Below, in pieces: positions 1 through 8,824 of a DNA stretch of 64,000 nt (the stretch's first letter is position 1; the number at the start of each line of letters is the position of its first letter). The notes below the pieces were generated by a model. It was not told the origin of the DNA and searched no databases. It was given only the letters and a program-made list of their open reading frames with translations. Source of the DNA: an uncultured Pseudophaeobacter sp. (GTDB taxonomy: Bacteria > Pseudomonadota > Alphaproteobacteria > Rhodobacterales > Rhodobacteraceae); contig CAJQNB010000032.1 in NCBI GenBank assembly GCA_905479575.1, positions 62,001-126,000 of the forward strand. Reading direction: 5' to 3'. A program made the position numbers and the translations under genes.

Positions 1-59
1 GGATGCTGCCGCAACGCGCTGGGGTCCCTCACAAAATCAGTTCTGAAATCGCCATCCAT
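1..59 (-). CDS. HNH endonuclease, N-terminal fragment (runs off the window)
   Basis: Reading leftward from an ATG at 59 gives 19 open codons, [19 protein letters not shown], cut by the window edge. From memory, this resembles the N-terminus of the alphaproteobacterial HNH-endonuclease-like proteins that continue with a PALVLNADY-type stretch. That continuation is not in the window, so the name is an inference. A GAGGAAG element lies about 11 bases upstream. The gene diverges from the pseudouridine synthase at 286, and the 226 bases between them should carry both promoters. Confidence 0.45.
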   Translation of the reverse strand, partial: MDGDFRTDFVRDPSALRQH

Positions 60-285
60 GATGCTACGTCTTCCTCGCCCTGTCTGCCGGTTGCCGGCAC
101 CAGAGCGGGGAACCCGCCCCAGCATATGTTCAACTATATATCGTGGTTTTTGTCTGACAAGCCCTTGCCAGCTACAAGATTTCGCTTCTTCGCTAGCATT
201 CCTCTGTGACAGGCTCGTGACGGGGAATTGCCATGGTCGCCAAAGCCCGCTTGCAAGCCAAGGGACCACTGCCTATGCACGTCCC

Positions 286-1044
286 ATGACCCGTCTTATA
301 CGCTTTAACAAACCCTATGACGTGCTGCCGCAGTTCACCGATTCCGGCAGCCAGGGCAGCACGCGCCAGACCCTCAGCGCCTTTATTGACTGCCCCGGCG
401 TCTATGCCGCAGGGCGGTTGGACCGGGACAGCGAAGGCTTGATGCTGCTGACAGATACCGGCCGTTTGCAGGCCTGGATCAGCGACCCACAGCACAAGAT
501 GGCCAAAACCTATTGGGTACAGGTCGAGGGCGAAATGGATTCTGCGGCAGTGTCGGCACTGGAAAAAGGCGTGGAACTGAAGGACGGCTTAACCCGGCCC
601 GCCAAGGCGCATCTGATGGCGGAGCCTGCGCAGCTCTGGGCGCGGACGCCCCCCATTCGCGCGCGCAAATCCATTCCCACCAGCTGGATTTCCCTCACCC
701 TTCGGGAAGGCAAGAACCGCCAGGTCCGCCGCATGACAGCTGCGGTTGGCTTTCCCACCCTGCGGCTTATTCGCTATAGCATCGGGGCCTGGACGCTGGA
801 TGGGCTGTCCCAGGGCGCTTGGGCAGATCTTGAAGTGCCAAACATTCCAGGGCCTGCAAAACCATCGCAGCTGCCCAATCGCAGAGCGCAAAAGACTAGG
901 GCCAAAAATACCAAGGCCCAAAAGACTGACGCACAGTCTAGGATACAGGCTAAGATACCGGGCAAGGCTGAAGCCGAACACAAGCTTGACCGCAAGGATC
1001 CTACGCCCCGCTCAAGCCGGGGAAACCGCTCCCGGAAAACTTGA
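286..1044 (+). CDS. rluE: Large-subunit rRNA pseudouridine synthase, RluE/RsuA family
   Basis: 252 residues. The enzyme isomerises a specific uridine in rRNA to pseudouridine. The RsuA-family core is visible: [10 protein letters not shown] with the catalytic Asp near residue 46, then KNRQVRRM near residue 147. There is no S4 domain at the N-terminus, which fits RluE. ATG 286 is preferred over the long upstream extension because homology starts at [13 protein letters not shown]. The last ~65 residues are a Lys/Arg/Ala/Gln-rich tail with repeated AQKT-like units, probably disordered and RNA-binding; E. coli RluE lacks such a tail. A strong hairpin follows at 1076-1106. The exact target uridine is inferred from the family. 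Confidence 0.85.
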   Translation: MTRLIRFNKPYDVLPQFTDSGSQGSTRQTLSAFIDCPGVYAAGRLDRDSEGLMLLTDTGRLQAWISDPQHKMAKTYWVQVEGEMDSAAVSALEKGVELKDGLTRPAKAHLMAEPAQLWARTPPIRARKSIPTSWISLTLREGKNRQVRRMTAAVGFPTLRLIRYSIGAWTLDGLSQGAWADLEVPNIPGPAKPSQLPNRRAQKTRAKNTKAQKTDAQSRIQAKIPGKAEAEHKLDRKDPTPRSSRGNRSRKT

Positions 1045-1075
1045 CCCAGCGCTCGTTTTGGCGAATTGAGCCCTG

Positions 1076-1106
1076 TAGTGAAGCAGGCCAGTAGCCTGCA
1101 TCACTA
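1076..1106. terminator. Hairpin between convergent genes
   Basis: TAGTGA-A-GCAGGC pairs with GCCTGC-A-TCACTA around a 5-base loop, a near-perfect 13-bp stem. It lies between the convergent rluE and carboxylesterase genes. There is no clean T-run on either side, so it may be a weak bidirectional terminator or an mRNA end stabiliser. Confidence 0.5.
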
Positions 1107-1119
1107 TTATATCAGTGAC

Positions 1120-1785
1120 TTACAGGCCCAACTTGTCGCGCATAAAGGCCAGGGAAACACTCAGCCCATCCGGTGCGATCCCGTGCCCGGTGCCTTTCAT
1201 GATATGGGCAAAGACATCCTTGAACCCGGCCTGATCCAGCGCTTCTGCGGCTTCTGGTAGGGATTGAGGTGGCACCACATCATCTGCATCGCCATGCACC
1301 AACATGACCGGCATCCGGCTCACCACCTCGTCTTTCAGCGTGTCAGGCGACAGCAGGCGCCCCGAGAAGGCAACAATGCCAGCAATCGCATCTTCGCGGC
1401 GCGGCGCCACGTGCAGGCTCATCATGGTGCCCTGCGAGAAGCCAAAGAGCACCACCTGTTCGGGCAGAACATCTTCGTCGACCATCAGCGCGTCCAAAAA
1501 GGCGTTCAGATCCTCGATCGAGGCATTCATGCCCCGCATGCTTTCCTCTTCCGAGGAGCCATCGATCCAGGGGATGGGGAACCACTGGTATCCCATTGGC
1601 GCACCGGGACAATTCTCTGGTGCATCTGGGGCCACAAACAGCGTATCTGGCAGGTGCTCGGCCAGCGGATCAGCCAGCCCCAAAAGATCCGCCCCATTGG
1701 CGCCGTAGCCATGCAGAAACACCACAATAGACCGGGTCACCCCGGAGAGCGGCTCTCTGCGCTCAGCTTTTAGTACACGAGTCAT
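1120..1785 (-). CDS. Carboxylesterase/phospholipase, alpha/beta hydrolase
   Basis: 221 residues, the usual size of the cytoplasmic phospholipase/carboxylesterase (YpfH/EstB-like) family. It hydrolyses short-chain carboxyl esters or lysophospholipids. Visible features are the oxyanion segment FLHGYGANG (23-31), the nucleophile elbow GFSQG (Ser117), the Asp of VHGDADDVVPP and the His of GTGHGIAPDG. The ATG at 1785 overlaps the TGA of the upstream AlkA gene by 4 bases (ATGA), which fixes the start and shows translational coupling. The natural substrate is unknown. Confidence 0.88.
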   Translation of the reverse strand: MTRVLKAERREPLSGVTRSIVVFLHGYGANGADLLGLADPLAEHLPDTLFVAPDAPENCPGAPMGYQWFPIPWIDGSSEEESMRGMNASIEDLNAFLDALMVDEDVLPEQVVLFGFSQGTMMSLHVAPRREDAIAGIVAFSGRLLSPDTLKDEVVSRMPVMLVHGDADDVVPPQSLPEAAEALDQAGFKDVFAHIMKGTGHGIAPDGLSVSLAFMRDKLGL

Positions 1786-2441
1786 CGGATCCCTTCCCTG
1801 TCTTTTGCAATATGGTAATAGGCCCAGAGGATGCGGGCCGCAACCGACCGCCACGGGGACCAGGCCTCGGCCAGCTGCCTGAGTTCACCTTCCTTTGGCC
1901 GGTCTGGCAGGTCAAACAGCACTTTGGCCGCCTCCTGCAAGGCCAAATCGCCGGGGGCAAAGACATCGGCCCGCCCCAACGAAAACATGGCATAAATTTC
2001 AGCGGTCCAGACCCCAACGCCGGTCACCTGTGTCAGGGCCTTGATAACCCTGTCTGTAGGCATGTCACGAAGTGTATCAAAATCAATATCTTCCTGAGCC
2101 AAGGCGCGAGAATACCTGACTTTTTGTCGGCTTAACCCGGCGGCACGCAGATCATCCTCTGTGGCTGCCAGGATCTCTGCCTGGGTGGTCAGGCGGGCCG
2201 CGATAAGACGCTGCCAGATCGCATTGGCAGAGGCCACACTCACCTGCTGGCTGACGATGGCGCTGAGCAATTGCCCAAAGCCATCCGGTTTGCGCCGCAG
2301 CGGCAGCGGGCCACATTGGGTCAAAGCCATGGCAAACCGTGGATCCTGTTTGGCAAGCCAGGCAGCGCCTTCGTCCACACAGGCATCTGTGATGATTATA
2401 CGGCCCGCCGCTGGCGCACAGCTGGTCACAAATGGGGTCAC
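1782..2441 (-). CDS. alkA: DNA-3-methyladenine glycosylase II, AlkA-like
   Basis: 219 residues. It removes alkylated purines from DNA in base-excision repair. The HhH-GPD fold is clear: a helix-hairpin-helix VTGVGVWTAEIYAMF, followed by the catalytic Asp in FAPGDLAL. The GTG at 2441 is chosen because GAGGAG sits 7 bases upstream; longer in-frame starts lack a ribosome site and would run into the divergent MFS promoter. It is shorter than E. coli AlkA (282 residues) because it lacks the N-terminal TBP-like domain, as in many alphaproteobacterial versions. It is coupled to the carboxylesterase downstream. No adaptive-response (Ada) box was recognised. Confidence 0.85.
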   Translation of the reverse strand: MTPFVTSCAPAAGRIIITDACVDEGAAWLAKQDPRFAMALTQCGPLPLRRKPDGFGQLLSAIVSQQVSVASANAIWQRLIAARLTTQAEILAATEDDLRAAGLSRQKVRYSRALAQEDIDFDTLRDMPTDRVIKALTQVTGVGVWTAEIYAMFSLGRADVFAPGDLALQEAAKVLFDLPDRPKEGELRQLAEAWSPWRSVAARILWAYYHIAKDREGIR

Positions 2442-2536
2442 CGCAAACTCCTCAAAGCGTTCTCTTTTCCTGCGACATTGTACCAAAGAGGATCTTGCCG
2501 CTTGTTCCTTTGAATATTGATCGCTACGCATCCCAT

Positions 2537-3754
2537 ATGACAGATCACATGACCACCCCGAGCGACAGCGTCGCCAAGAAAAACGTCGCCATCCTGGTAT
2601 TGGCCCAGGCGATCCTCGGCTCACAAATGCCGATGATTTTTATCATTGGCGGGCTGGCTGGCCAGTCCCTGGCCTCCAATCCCTGTTTTGCCACCCTGCC
2701 GATCTCTTTGATTGTTGCGGGATCTATGATTGCGGCGACACCCATTTCGTCGATCATGCAAAAATGGGGACGGCGCGCCGGCTTTTTTACCGGTGCGATG
2801 TTTGGTGCTCTGGGCGGGGTGGTTGGTGCCTATGGGCTCTACCTCGGGTCCTTCCCGGTCTTCCTGCTGGGCAGTCTTTTGACCGGCGTCTACATGAGCG
2901 CCCATGGGTTCTATCGCTTTGCTGCGGCAGATACCGCCTCTGAGAGTTTTCGGCCCAAGGCGATTTCTTATGTCATGGCGGGCGGATTGCTTTCGGCTTT
3001 GCTGGGGCCACAATTGGTCAAAGCGACAAGCCAGGTCTTTGTTATTCCCTTTCTCGGCACATATTTGACAGTGATTGCCATCAACCTGTTGGGATCCGGG
3101 CTGTTTTTGTTTCTGAATATCCCCAAACCACAAGCTCCCCACGAAGATTTACCCGTTGGGCGCAGCCGCATGGAGTTGCTGAAAACTCCGGCTATTGCTG
3201 TGGCGGTGATATGTTCCATGGTCTCTTACGCGCTGATGAACCTGGTGATGACCTCTACCCCCCTGGCGGTTGTGGGATGTGGCTTCACCGAAGGAAACGC
3301 TGCGGATGTTGTATCCCTGCATGTTCTGGCGATGTATGTGCCCTCCTTCTTTACTGGACACCTGATTGCGCGCTTTGGCGTCCATAAGATTGTCGCTGCG
3401 GGTTTGGTGATCCTGGCAGGTGCTGGCGCAGTGGCGCTGCAGGGGGTCGAACTGGAAAATTTCTTTATCGCCCTGATCCTGCTGGGCGTGGGGTGGAACT
3501 TTGGCTTTATTGGCGCCACCACCATGCTGACCGCCTCGCATACGCCAGAAGAGCGCGGACGGATGCAGGGCCTCAATGACCTGCTTGTCTTTGGTGGTGT
3601 GACCATGGCCTCGCTGGCCTCTGGTGGCCTGATGAACTGCTCGGGTGGTAATCCGGTTGAAGGCTGGAATGCCGTCAATATGGCGATGGCGCCCTTCCTG
3701 GTTCTGGCAGGCGGCGCCCTGGTGTGGCTGGCCATGCGCCCCAAAGAGGCCTGA
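2537..3754 (+). CDS. MFS transporter
   Basis: 405 residues with about 12 hydrophobic segments; an inner-membrane major facilitator superfamily permease. The loop after helix 2 reads MQKWGRRAGFFTG, a relaxed form of the MFS signature, and ARFGVHKIV sits in the matching loop of the second half. The start is ATG 2537 or 2549 (MTDHMTT); the longer frame from 2432 would overlap the divergent alkA. A strong terminator follows at 3779-3810, so it is probably monocistronic. The substrate cannot be read from sequence; the divergent alkA gives no clue. Confidence 0.85.
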   Translation: MTDHMTTPSDSVAKKNVAILVLAQAILGSQMPMIFIIGGLAGQSLASNPCFATLPISLIVAGSMIAATPISSIMQKWGRRAGFFTGAMFGALGGVVGAYGLYLGSFPVFLLGSLLTGVYMSAHGFYRFAAADTASESFRPKAISYVMAGGLLSALLGPQLVKATSQVFVIPFLGTYLTVIAINLLGSGLFLFLNIPKPQAPHEDLPVGRSRMELLKTPAIAVAVICSMVSYALMNLVMTSTPLAVVGCGFTEGNAADVVSLHVLAMYVPSFFTGHLIARFGVHKIVAAGLVILAGAGAVALQGVELENFFIALILLGVGWNFGFIGATTMLTASHTPEERGRMQGLNDLLVFGGVTMASLASGGLMNCSGGNPVEGWNAVNMAMAPFLVLAGGALVWLAMRPKEA

Positions 3755-3778
3755 TCTCCAAGGCCTGATTCAAACAGC

Positions 3779-3810
3779 AAAAAGGCGCCAGATTGTGGCG
3801 CCTTTTTTTT
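3779..3810 (+). terminator. Rho-independent terminator after the MFS gene
   Basis: AAAAAGGCGCCA pairs with TGGCGCCTTTTT around a 5-base loop, followed by a T-run. The A-tract on the left also allows termination on the minus strand, so it may serve both the MFS gene and the convergent squalene/phytoene-synthase-like gene. Confidence 0.9.
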
Positions 3811-3843
3811 CGTTTAGTCAGATAGATACGGCAGAAATCTAAG

Positions 3844-4620
3844 CTACCACCGACCACATCCAGCCCGCCACATCAGCCCCGCACGGCGGCGAAATTCGCT
3901 TTGGCCCAGGCTGCCCTCGGCAATACGGTCTGGCTGGGAGAGCGCCTGTTTTAAGATTGCTTTGGCCTGCCAGCCCGACAACAGCGCCCAGCCGGCGTCT
4001 TTTGAAACAAGAGCGCGGTGTTTTTCCGCCTGCAGGATATGTTCCAGGCCTTTGCGGGCCAATTGGCGCAACCCCTCTGGGGTGCCATCCAGCAGCGGGA
4101 TACGGCTGTGGCTCACCAGCTCGGGAATGGCCCTGAACCAGTTGGCGATCCCTACCCCATAGGCATATTTGCGCACCACGGCTTCGTCCGCCGGACCAAG
4201 GGAAGCCGCAGCCATCCACATCAGCCCACCAGAAGTGCCGTCAATATAGCGGTCAAACCCCGGCTCATCTTCAAAGGGGTCTTTGTAGATATCCCACCTG
4301 CGGGCCTCGGCCATGGGGTCAATATATGTGGCGAGATCCGCGCGCAGTAACCGGCCCAGAGGGGTGGCAACATGGTGGCGTCTGACCGCACCGCCCTGGG
4401 CGATCTCAGCGCCAATATCACGCCACCATTGCACCCGCATCTCGGCGATCATGCTTTCCTGACTGGCCCAGGGGGCCCGCGCCAGTTCAAGATTAAACGC
4501 GTAAAGCGCAAACAGCAGCGGCCGCGCCGCAACCGGGGCCGCCATGGTCGCCAGAAACCGGTCTGGGTCGCCCTGCTGGACCAGCTCTGCACAGCTGGAG
4601 AGGTCTTCGTCAAAATGCAT
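3844..4620 (-). CDS. Squalene/phytoene synthase family protein (NDUFAF6-like)
   Basis: 258 residues from ATG 4620. The motif MRVQWWRDIGAEI and the segment PLFALYAFNLELARAP are typical of the short squalene/phytoene-synthase-like proteins related to mitochondrial NDUFAF6, a complex I assembly factor. They usually lack the paired DxxxD catalytic motifs of true carotenoid synthases, and I do not see such a pair here. It is the last gene of the cysS-cimA-hydrolase operon and overlaps the hydrolase gene by 11 bases. A role in respiratory complex assembly or isoprenoid chemistry is inference only. Confidence 0.75.
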   Translation of the reverse strand: MHFDEDLSSCAELVQQGDPDRFLATMAAPVAARPLLFALYAFNLELARAPWASQESMIAEMRVQWWRDIGAEIAQGGAVRRHHVATPLGRLLRADLATYIDPMAEARRWDIYKDPFEDEPGFDRYIDGTSGGLMWMAAASLGPADEAVVRKYAYGVGIANWFRAIPELVSHSRIPLLDGTPEGLRQLARKGLEHILQAEKHRALVSKDAGWALLSGWQAKAILKQALSQPDRIAEGSLGQSEFRRRAGLMWRAGCGRW

Positions 4621-5593
4621 CCAAATATCCCCGAATTGCCGCCAAAGTTTGTGGCGCATCAACCAGATCTAGATGACCTGTATCTTCCAGGACCTGAAAG
4701 GCTCCCTTGTCTGTTTCCGCCTCCATCAATGGGCGATAGGCCTCAGCGATAAAGGCCTCATCCTGCGCGCCAGCAAGCAGAAGAAACTCCGGTAGCGACC
4801 TGATATCACTCAGATAGTCAGATCTCGGCGCGTAGGATTTATTAAGCCGGTAACTGTAAGAGGTTGTTGCCAGATGCCCCAGTGGCCCCTGCAGAACCTC
4901 CGCTGGCATATTGAACTGAATGACCGGCAGGCGGTTCCAGGCCTTGATGCCAACCGCATTGAGCATCGACAGCCCGATGATGCGGCGCAACAAGGGCTGC
5001 GCCCAGCCGCCGGAATTGGCACGCATGGTGGGGGCGCTATGATGCAGAAAGGGCGCCAATAACACCGCGCCATCCAACAGATCCCCCTGTGCACCACCAG
5101 CAAAGCGCACCACCAGACCACCACCTGAGGAATGGCCGACCAGGACGACCTTTTGATCCAGTCCAACCCTAGCCGTAATCAGATCCGCCAGATCATCCTC
5201 CAACTGGCCGATATAGTTGACATCTCCGCGCCTGCCGGGCTGCGCTCCATGACCTCGAAGATCCGGCACCAGGACGGTTCCTGCGAGCTGCGGCGCCAGA
5301 TGTGAAAACTGCAACCCATTCCAGCCGGAGCCGTGCACCAGGACAATCAGTGGCCCATCCCCATTGGAATAGGACCTTACCTGAAGCCCGTAACCATCTC
5401 TCATATATATGGTTTCTGGATCGATAGAGGGAGCCTCCTCAGCCTGAGGTTTGTCCTGCAGCAGGCTTGTGAAATCCAGGGTCGGCGCTGCAGGCTCAAT
5501 GGGTGTAACAGGCTGTGACAAGATCAGGCCAAGCGGGATAAGCGCGGTGATCCCTGCTGAGATCGCGATAAACTTTAGCGCCTGGGGGATCAC
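4610..5593 (-). CDS. Membrane-anchored alpha/beta hydrolase (lysophospholipase-like)
   Basis: 327 residues. An N-terminal hydrophobic helix (about residues 5-27) followed by a Pro-rich linker suggests a membrane anchor with the catalytic domain outside the cytoplasm. The catalytic set is visible: HGSGWNG, nucleophile elbow GHSSG (Ser155), Asp in AGAQDEAF and His in EDTGHLDL. GTG 5593 is chosen because it overlaps the cimA stop as GTGA and has GGAG seven bases upstream; the alternative ATG at 5626 would lie inside cimA. Lysophospholipase or esterase activity is a family-level guess. Confidence 0.8.
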   Translation of the reverse strand: MIPQALKFIAISAGITALIPLGLILSQPVTPIEPAAPTLDFTSLLQDKPQAEEAPSIDPETIYMRDGYGLQVRSYSNGDGPLIVLVHGSGWNGLQFSHLAPQLAGTVLVPDLRGHGAQPGRRGDVNYIGQLEDDLADLITARVGLDQKVVLVGHSSGGGLVVRFAGGAQGDLLDGAVLLAPFLHHSAPTMRANSGGWAQPLLRRIIGLSMLNAVGIKAWNRLPVIQFNMPAEVLQGPLGHLATTSYSYRLNKSYAPRSDYLSDIRSLPEFLLLAGAQDEAFIAEAYRPLMEAETDKGAFQVLEDTGHLDLVDAPQTLAAIRGYLDAF

Positions 5594-7212
5594 TTTAGCG
5601 CTCCGCTGTCCCGCATCAGTTTCCACCGCATGGCATCCAGCAAAGCCTCAAAAGAGGCGTCTATTATATTGGCGCTGACGCCAACAGTGGACCAACGGCG
5701 CCCCTGCCCGTCTTCACTGTCGATGATAACACGGGTCACAGCCTCGGTACCGCCCTGGGTGATCCGCACTTTGAAATCCACCAGATGCATATCGTTGATA
5801 ATCGCTGAATACCGCCCCAGATCCTTGGCCAGCGCCTTTGCCAGTGCATTCACCGGCCCCCGGTCACTGCCGGTTTCATCCATCGACTCGCTGACAGAGA
5901 GACGCTTTTCACCATCAACCTTGACCACCACAACAGCCTCCGAGAGGCTAATCATGCGATTATATTTGTTCTTGCGACGCTCCACGGTGACTTTGTAGCG
6001 CTTGACCTCAAAGAAATCGGTGCTCTGCCCCAGTTCTTCCCGGGCCAGCAGCTCAAACGACGCCTGCGCCGTATCATAGGAATAACCCTCGGCCTCACGC
6101 TCTTTGATGCGATCAAGAATACGCGCCAGGGCCGGGTCGCCCTTGGCAACCTCCAGCCCGGCATCCATCAGGCGTTTGCGCAGGTTGGACTGGCCGGCCT
6201 GGTTTGACATCGGTATGATCCGCGCATTGCCGACCAACTCAGGGGCGATATGCTCATAGGTGGTTGGGTCTTTGAGGATCGCGCTGGCGTGCAACCCAGC
6301 CTTATGAGCAAAGGCCGAGGCACCGACATAGGGCGCCTGTTTCGTTGGCACCCGGTTCAGGATGTCGTCTAACATCCGGCTGAGCTTGGTCAATCCGGTA
6401 AGCGCCTCTTGGCTGACGCCAATGTCGAACTGATCGGCATAGGGTTGTTTCAGCAGCAGGGTCGGGATCAAGGTGGTCAGATTGGCATTGCCACAGCGTT
6501 CCCCCAACCCGTTCAGGGTGCCCTGTACCTGGCGTGCCCCGGCCTCAATCGCGGCCAGAGAACAGGCCACGGCATTTTCGGTATCATTATGGGTGTGAAT
6601 GCCAAGACTTGCGCCCGGAATGCCTGCCGCTATGACCTCGGCCACGATACGGCGCACTTCACTGGGCATGGCGCCGCCATTGGTGTCACATAACACCACC
6701 CAACGCGCCCCTGCATCCAGCGCCGCGCGGCATGCCGCCAGCGCGTATTCAGGATTGGCCTTGTAGCCATCAAAGAAATGCTCAGCATCATATAGCGCCT
6801 CGCGCCCCTGGCTCACCAAATGCGCCACAGAGGCCCGGATATTTTCCAGGTTTTCCTCCAGGCTAATGCCAAGCGCAGCCGTCACATGGTAATCATGCGA
6901 CTTGCCAACCAGGCAAACCGCCGAGGTGCCGGCATTCATCACCGCTGCCAACACATCGTCATTCTCTGCTGAGCGCCCTGCCCGTTTGGTCATGCCAAAG
7001 GCGGTCATGGTGGCGCGGGTCTTGGGCGCTTCGTCAAAAAACGCACTGTCGGTGGGGTTGGCACCGGGCCAGCCGCCCTCGATGTAATCAATCCCCAGAT
7101 CATCCAGCGCCTGGGTGATCTGCTTCTTTTCGGCAGTGGAGAATTGCACCCCCTGGGTCTGCTGGCCATCGCGCAGGGTGGTGTCGTAAAGATAGAGCCG
7201 TTCGCGCTGCAT
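5590..7212 (-). CDS. cimA: Citramalate synthase
   Basis: About 540 residues, the full CimA length. It condenses pyruvate and acetyl-CoA to (R)-citramalate, the threonine-independent entry to isoleucine synthesis. The HMGL-like TIM barrel starts with YDTTLRDGQQTQGV, carries the metal site GIHTHNDTENA and ends in a LeuA-type C-terminal allosteric domain (GGTEAVTRVIIDSEDG). The junction with cysS reads GTGATG: ATG 7212 has GGAGGGG upstream, and GTG 7215 is an alternative. It is the second structural gene of the operon behind the cysteine leader. Homocitrate or 2-isopropylmalate synthase is less likely given the overall pattern. Confidence 0.9.
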   Translation of the reverse strand: MQRERLYLYDTTLRDGQQTQGVQFSTAEKKQITQALDDLGIDYIEGGWPGANPTDSAFFDEAPKTRATMTAFGMTKRAGRSAENDDVLAAVMNAGTSAVCLVGKSHDYHVTAALGISLEENLENIRASVAHLVSQGREALYDAEHFFDGYKANPEYALAACRAALDAGARWVVLCDTNGGAMPSEVRRIVAEVIAAGIPGASLGIHTHNDTENAVACSLAAIEAGARQVQGTLNGLGERCGNANLTTLIPTLLLKQPYADQFDIGVSQEALTGLTKLSRMLDDILNRVPTKQAPYVGASAFAHKAGLHASAILKDPTTYEHIAPELVGNARIIPMSNQAGQSNLRKRLMDAGLEVAKGDPALARILDRIKEREAEGYSYDTAQASFELLAREELGQSTDFFEVKRYKVTVERRKNKYNRMISLSEAVVVVKVDGEKRLSVSESMDETGSDRGPVNALAKALAKDLGRYSAIINDMHLVDFKVRITQGGTEAVTRVIIDSEDGQGRRWSTVGVSANIIDASFEALLDAMRWKLMRDSGALK

Positions 7213-8621
7213 CACAGCCCCTCCAGTTTGGCCGCGTCAAATCCCGGCCCGGGCACCAGTTCAACACCGGCCTTGCTCATCCGCACTTCCAACCCTGCCG
7301 CGACAAATGCAGCCTTCAACCGGTCGACCTGCGAGAAGTCCTTGCTCTGCATGGCGGCTTCCCGTGCCTCCAGCAACTGCGCCGCATAGGCCGACAGATC
7401 GAAATCGGGCGTCTCTGCCCACTCCCCGAGCGCGTCACTCAAAAGTCCCATCAACCGCGCCGATGCCAACAATCCAGGCCCATCGCCAGCGGCGGCCAGT
7501 TTGTGCATCTCGGCAATGGCCCCGGCGGTGTTGAGATCATCAGCCAGTGCGTCCAGAACCGCGGCAGCAGCGTTGGCGGCGGGCTCGATGCCCGCTGTCA
7601 GCGCACGCCACTTGCGCAGCGTTGCCTCCGCTTCTTTTGCCTTTTTCTCAGTCCAGTCCATTGGTTTCCGGTAATGGGTCTGCAAAAACACAAATCGTAT
7701 CACCTCGCCGGGAATGCCCTGGACCAGCAAGTCATGCACAGTAAAGAAGTTGCCCAGGGATTTGGACATCTTCTTGCCCTCGACCTGCAGCATCTCATTG
7801 TGCAGCCAGTAGTGGGCAAAACTGTCATCACCATTGGCGCAGCAGCTTTGGGCTATTTCGTTCTCATGGTGGGGAAACATCAGATCATTGCCGCCGCCGT
7901 GAATATCAAACGTCGCCCCCAGCAGTTCCTGGGCCATGGCGGAGCACTCAATATGCCAGCCCGGACGACCACGCCCCCAGGGACTGTCCCACCCCGGCAG
8001 CTCATCCGTGGAGGGCTTCCACAGGACAAAATCCATCGGGTTCTTCTTATAGGGCGCCACTTCGACGCGGGCACCGGCAATCATATCATCGACTGACCGC
8101 CCGGACAGGGCGCCATAGTGTTGCTTCCAGCTGTCTACGGCAAAAAGCACATGGCCCTCGGCCGCGTAGGCATGGCCCTTGGCGATCAGATCCTCGATCA
8201 TTGCAACCATCTGGCCAATATACTGCGTCGCCCGTGGCATGTGGTCGGGTTCCAGGGCGCCCAGTTTGCCCATGTCGTTCAGATACCAGCCGATGGTCTC
8301 TTCGGTGCGCTCTGCAACCAGCTGTTCCAGGGATCCGGGGGCGCCTGCCTCTTTGCGCGCCAGAGCTGTAGCGTTGATCTTGTCATCGACATCAGTGAAG
8401 TTGCGCACGTAAGTGACATGCGCTGCGCCATAAACCTGCCGCAGCAACCGATAGAGCACATCAAACACCACCACAGGCCGTGCATTGCCCAGATGCGCCC
8501 GGTCATAGACCGTGGGCCCGCAGAGATACATCCGCACATTGTTCGCATCAATCGGGGTAAACTCCGACTTTTTGCGGGTTTTGGTATTGTGCAGTTTAAT
8601 CACGGTGTTCGAGGTCATCAT
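7212..8621 (-). CDS. cysS: Cysteinyl-tRNA synthetase
   Basis: 469 residues, a class I monomeric aminoacyl-tRNA synthetase charging tRNA-Cys. Visible features are the zinc ligand Cys34 in [10 protein letters not shown], the HIGH-equivalent HLGN (43-46), the [10 protein letters not shown] and HHENEIAQS zinc/active-site segments, and KMSKS near residue 280. The start is ATG 8621 (a tandem ATGATG) with GGAG seven bases upstream. It heads the four-gene operon with cimA. A Cys-rich leader peptide ends about 100 bases upstream, pointing to regulation by Cys-tRNA supply. Confidence 0.97.
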   Translation of the reverse strand: MMTSNTVIKLHNTKTRKKSEFTPIDANNVRMYLCGPTVYDRAHLGNARPVVVFDVLYRLLRQVYGAAHVTYVRNFTDVDDKINATALARKEAGAPGSLEQLVAERTEETIGWYLNDMGKLGALEPDHMPRATQYIGQMVAMIEDLIAKGHAYAAEGHVLFAVDSWKQHYGALSGRSVDDMIAGARVEVAPYKKNPMDFVLWKPSTDELPGWDSPWGRGRPGWHIECSAMAQELLGATFDIHGGGNDLMFPHHENEIAQSCCANGDDSFAHYWLHNEMLQVEGKKMSKSLGNFFTVHDLLVQGIPGEVIRFVFLQTHYRKPMDWTEKKAKEAEATLRKWRALTAGIEPAANAAAAVLDALADDLNTAGAIAEMHKLAAAGDGPGLLASARLMGLLSDALGEWAETPDFDLSAYAAQLLEAREAAMQSKDFSQVDRLKAAFVAAGLEVRMSKAGVELVPGPGFDAAKLEGL

Positions 8622-8720
8622 GACAGCTCCTTGGACGGACACGGATGGGCTGAGCGCGCAGCGCGGGCATAGCAACTTGTCAAGGTGAAGAAAACGACAG
8701 AAACCAGCCCGCTGAGGAAA

Positions 8721-8765
8721 TCAGCAGGAAATGCAGCAAATAATCAGGGTGCAGGTTTTAGTCAT
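8721..8765 (-). CDS. Cysteine-rich leader peptide upstream of cysS
   Basis: A 14-codon ORF, MTKTCTLIICCISC, ends in TGA. Four of 14 codons are TGC (positions 5, 10, 11 and 14). A perfect AGGAGG lies 6 bases before the ATG (8772-8777), as good as any ribosome site in the window. The ORF stops 99 bases before cysS and reads in the same direction. The stop codon is inside a small hairpin (GCTGA/TCAGC, 8711-8725), and downstream GGGCTG (8705-8710) can pair with CAGCCC (8647-8652). This layout is that of a ribosome-mediated attenuator sensing Cys-tRNA. I see no U-tract terminator, so control would be translational or Rho-dependent. It is too short to be found by ordinary gene calling. Confidence 0.7.
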   Translation of the reverse strand: MTKTCTLIICCISC

Positions 8766-8824
8766 GCCAAACCTCCTAGCATGTCTTATTTGGTCCGCCA
8801 AGGGGGAAGTCTAGCGGCGTGGCC

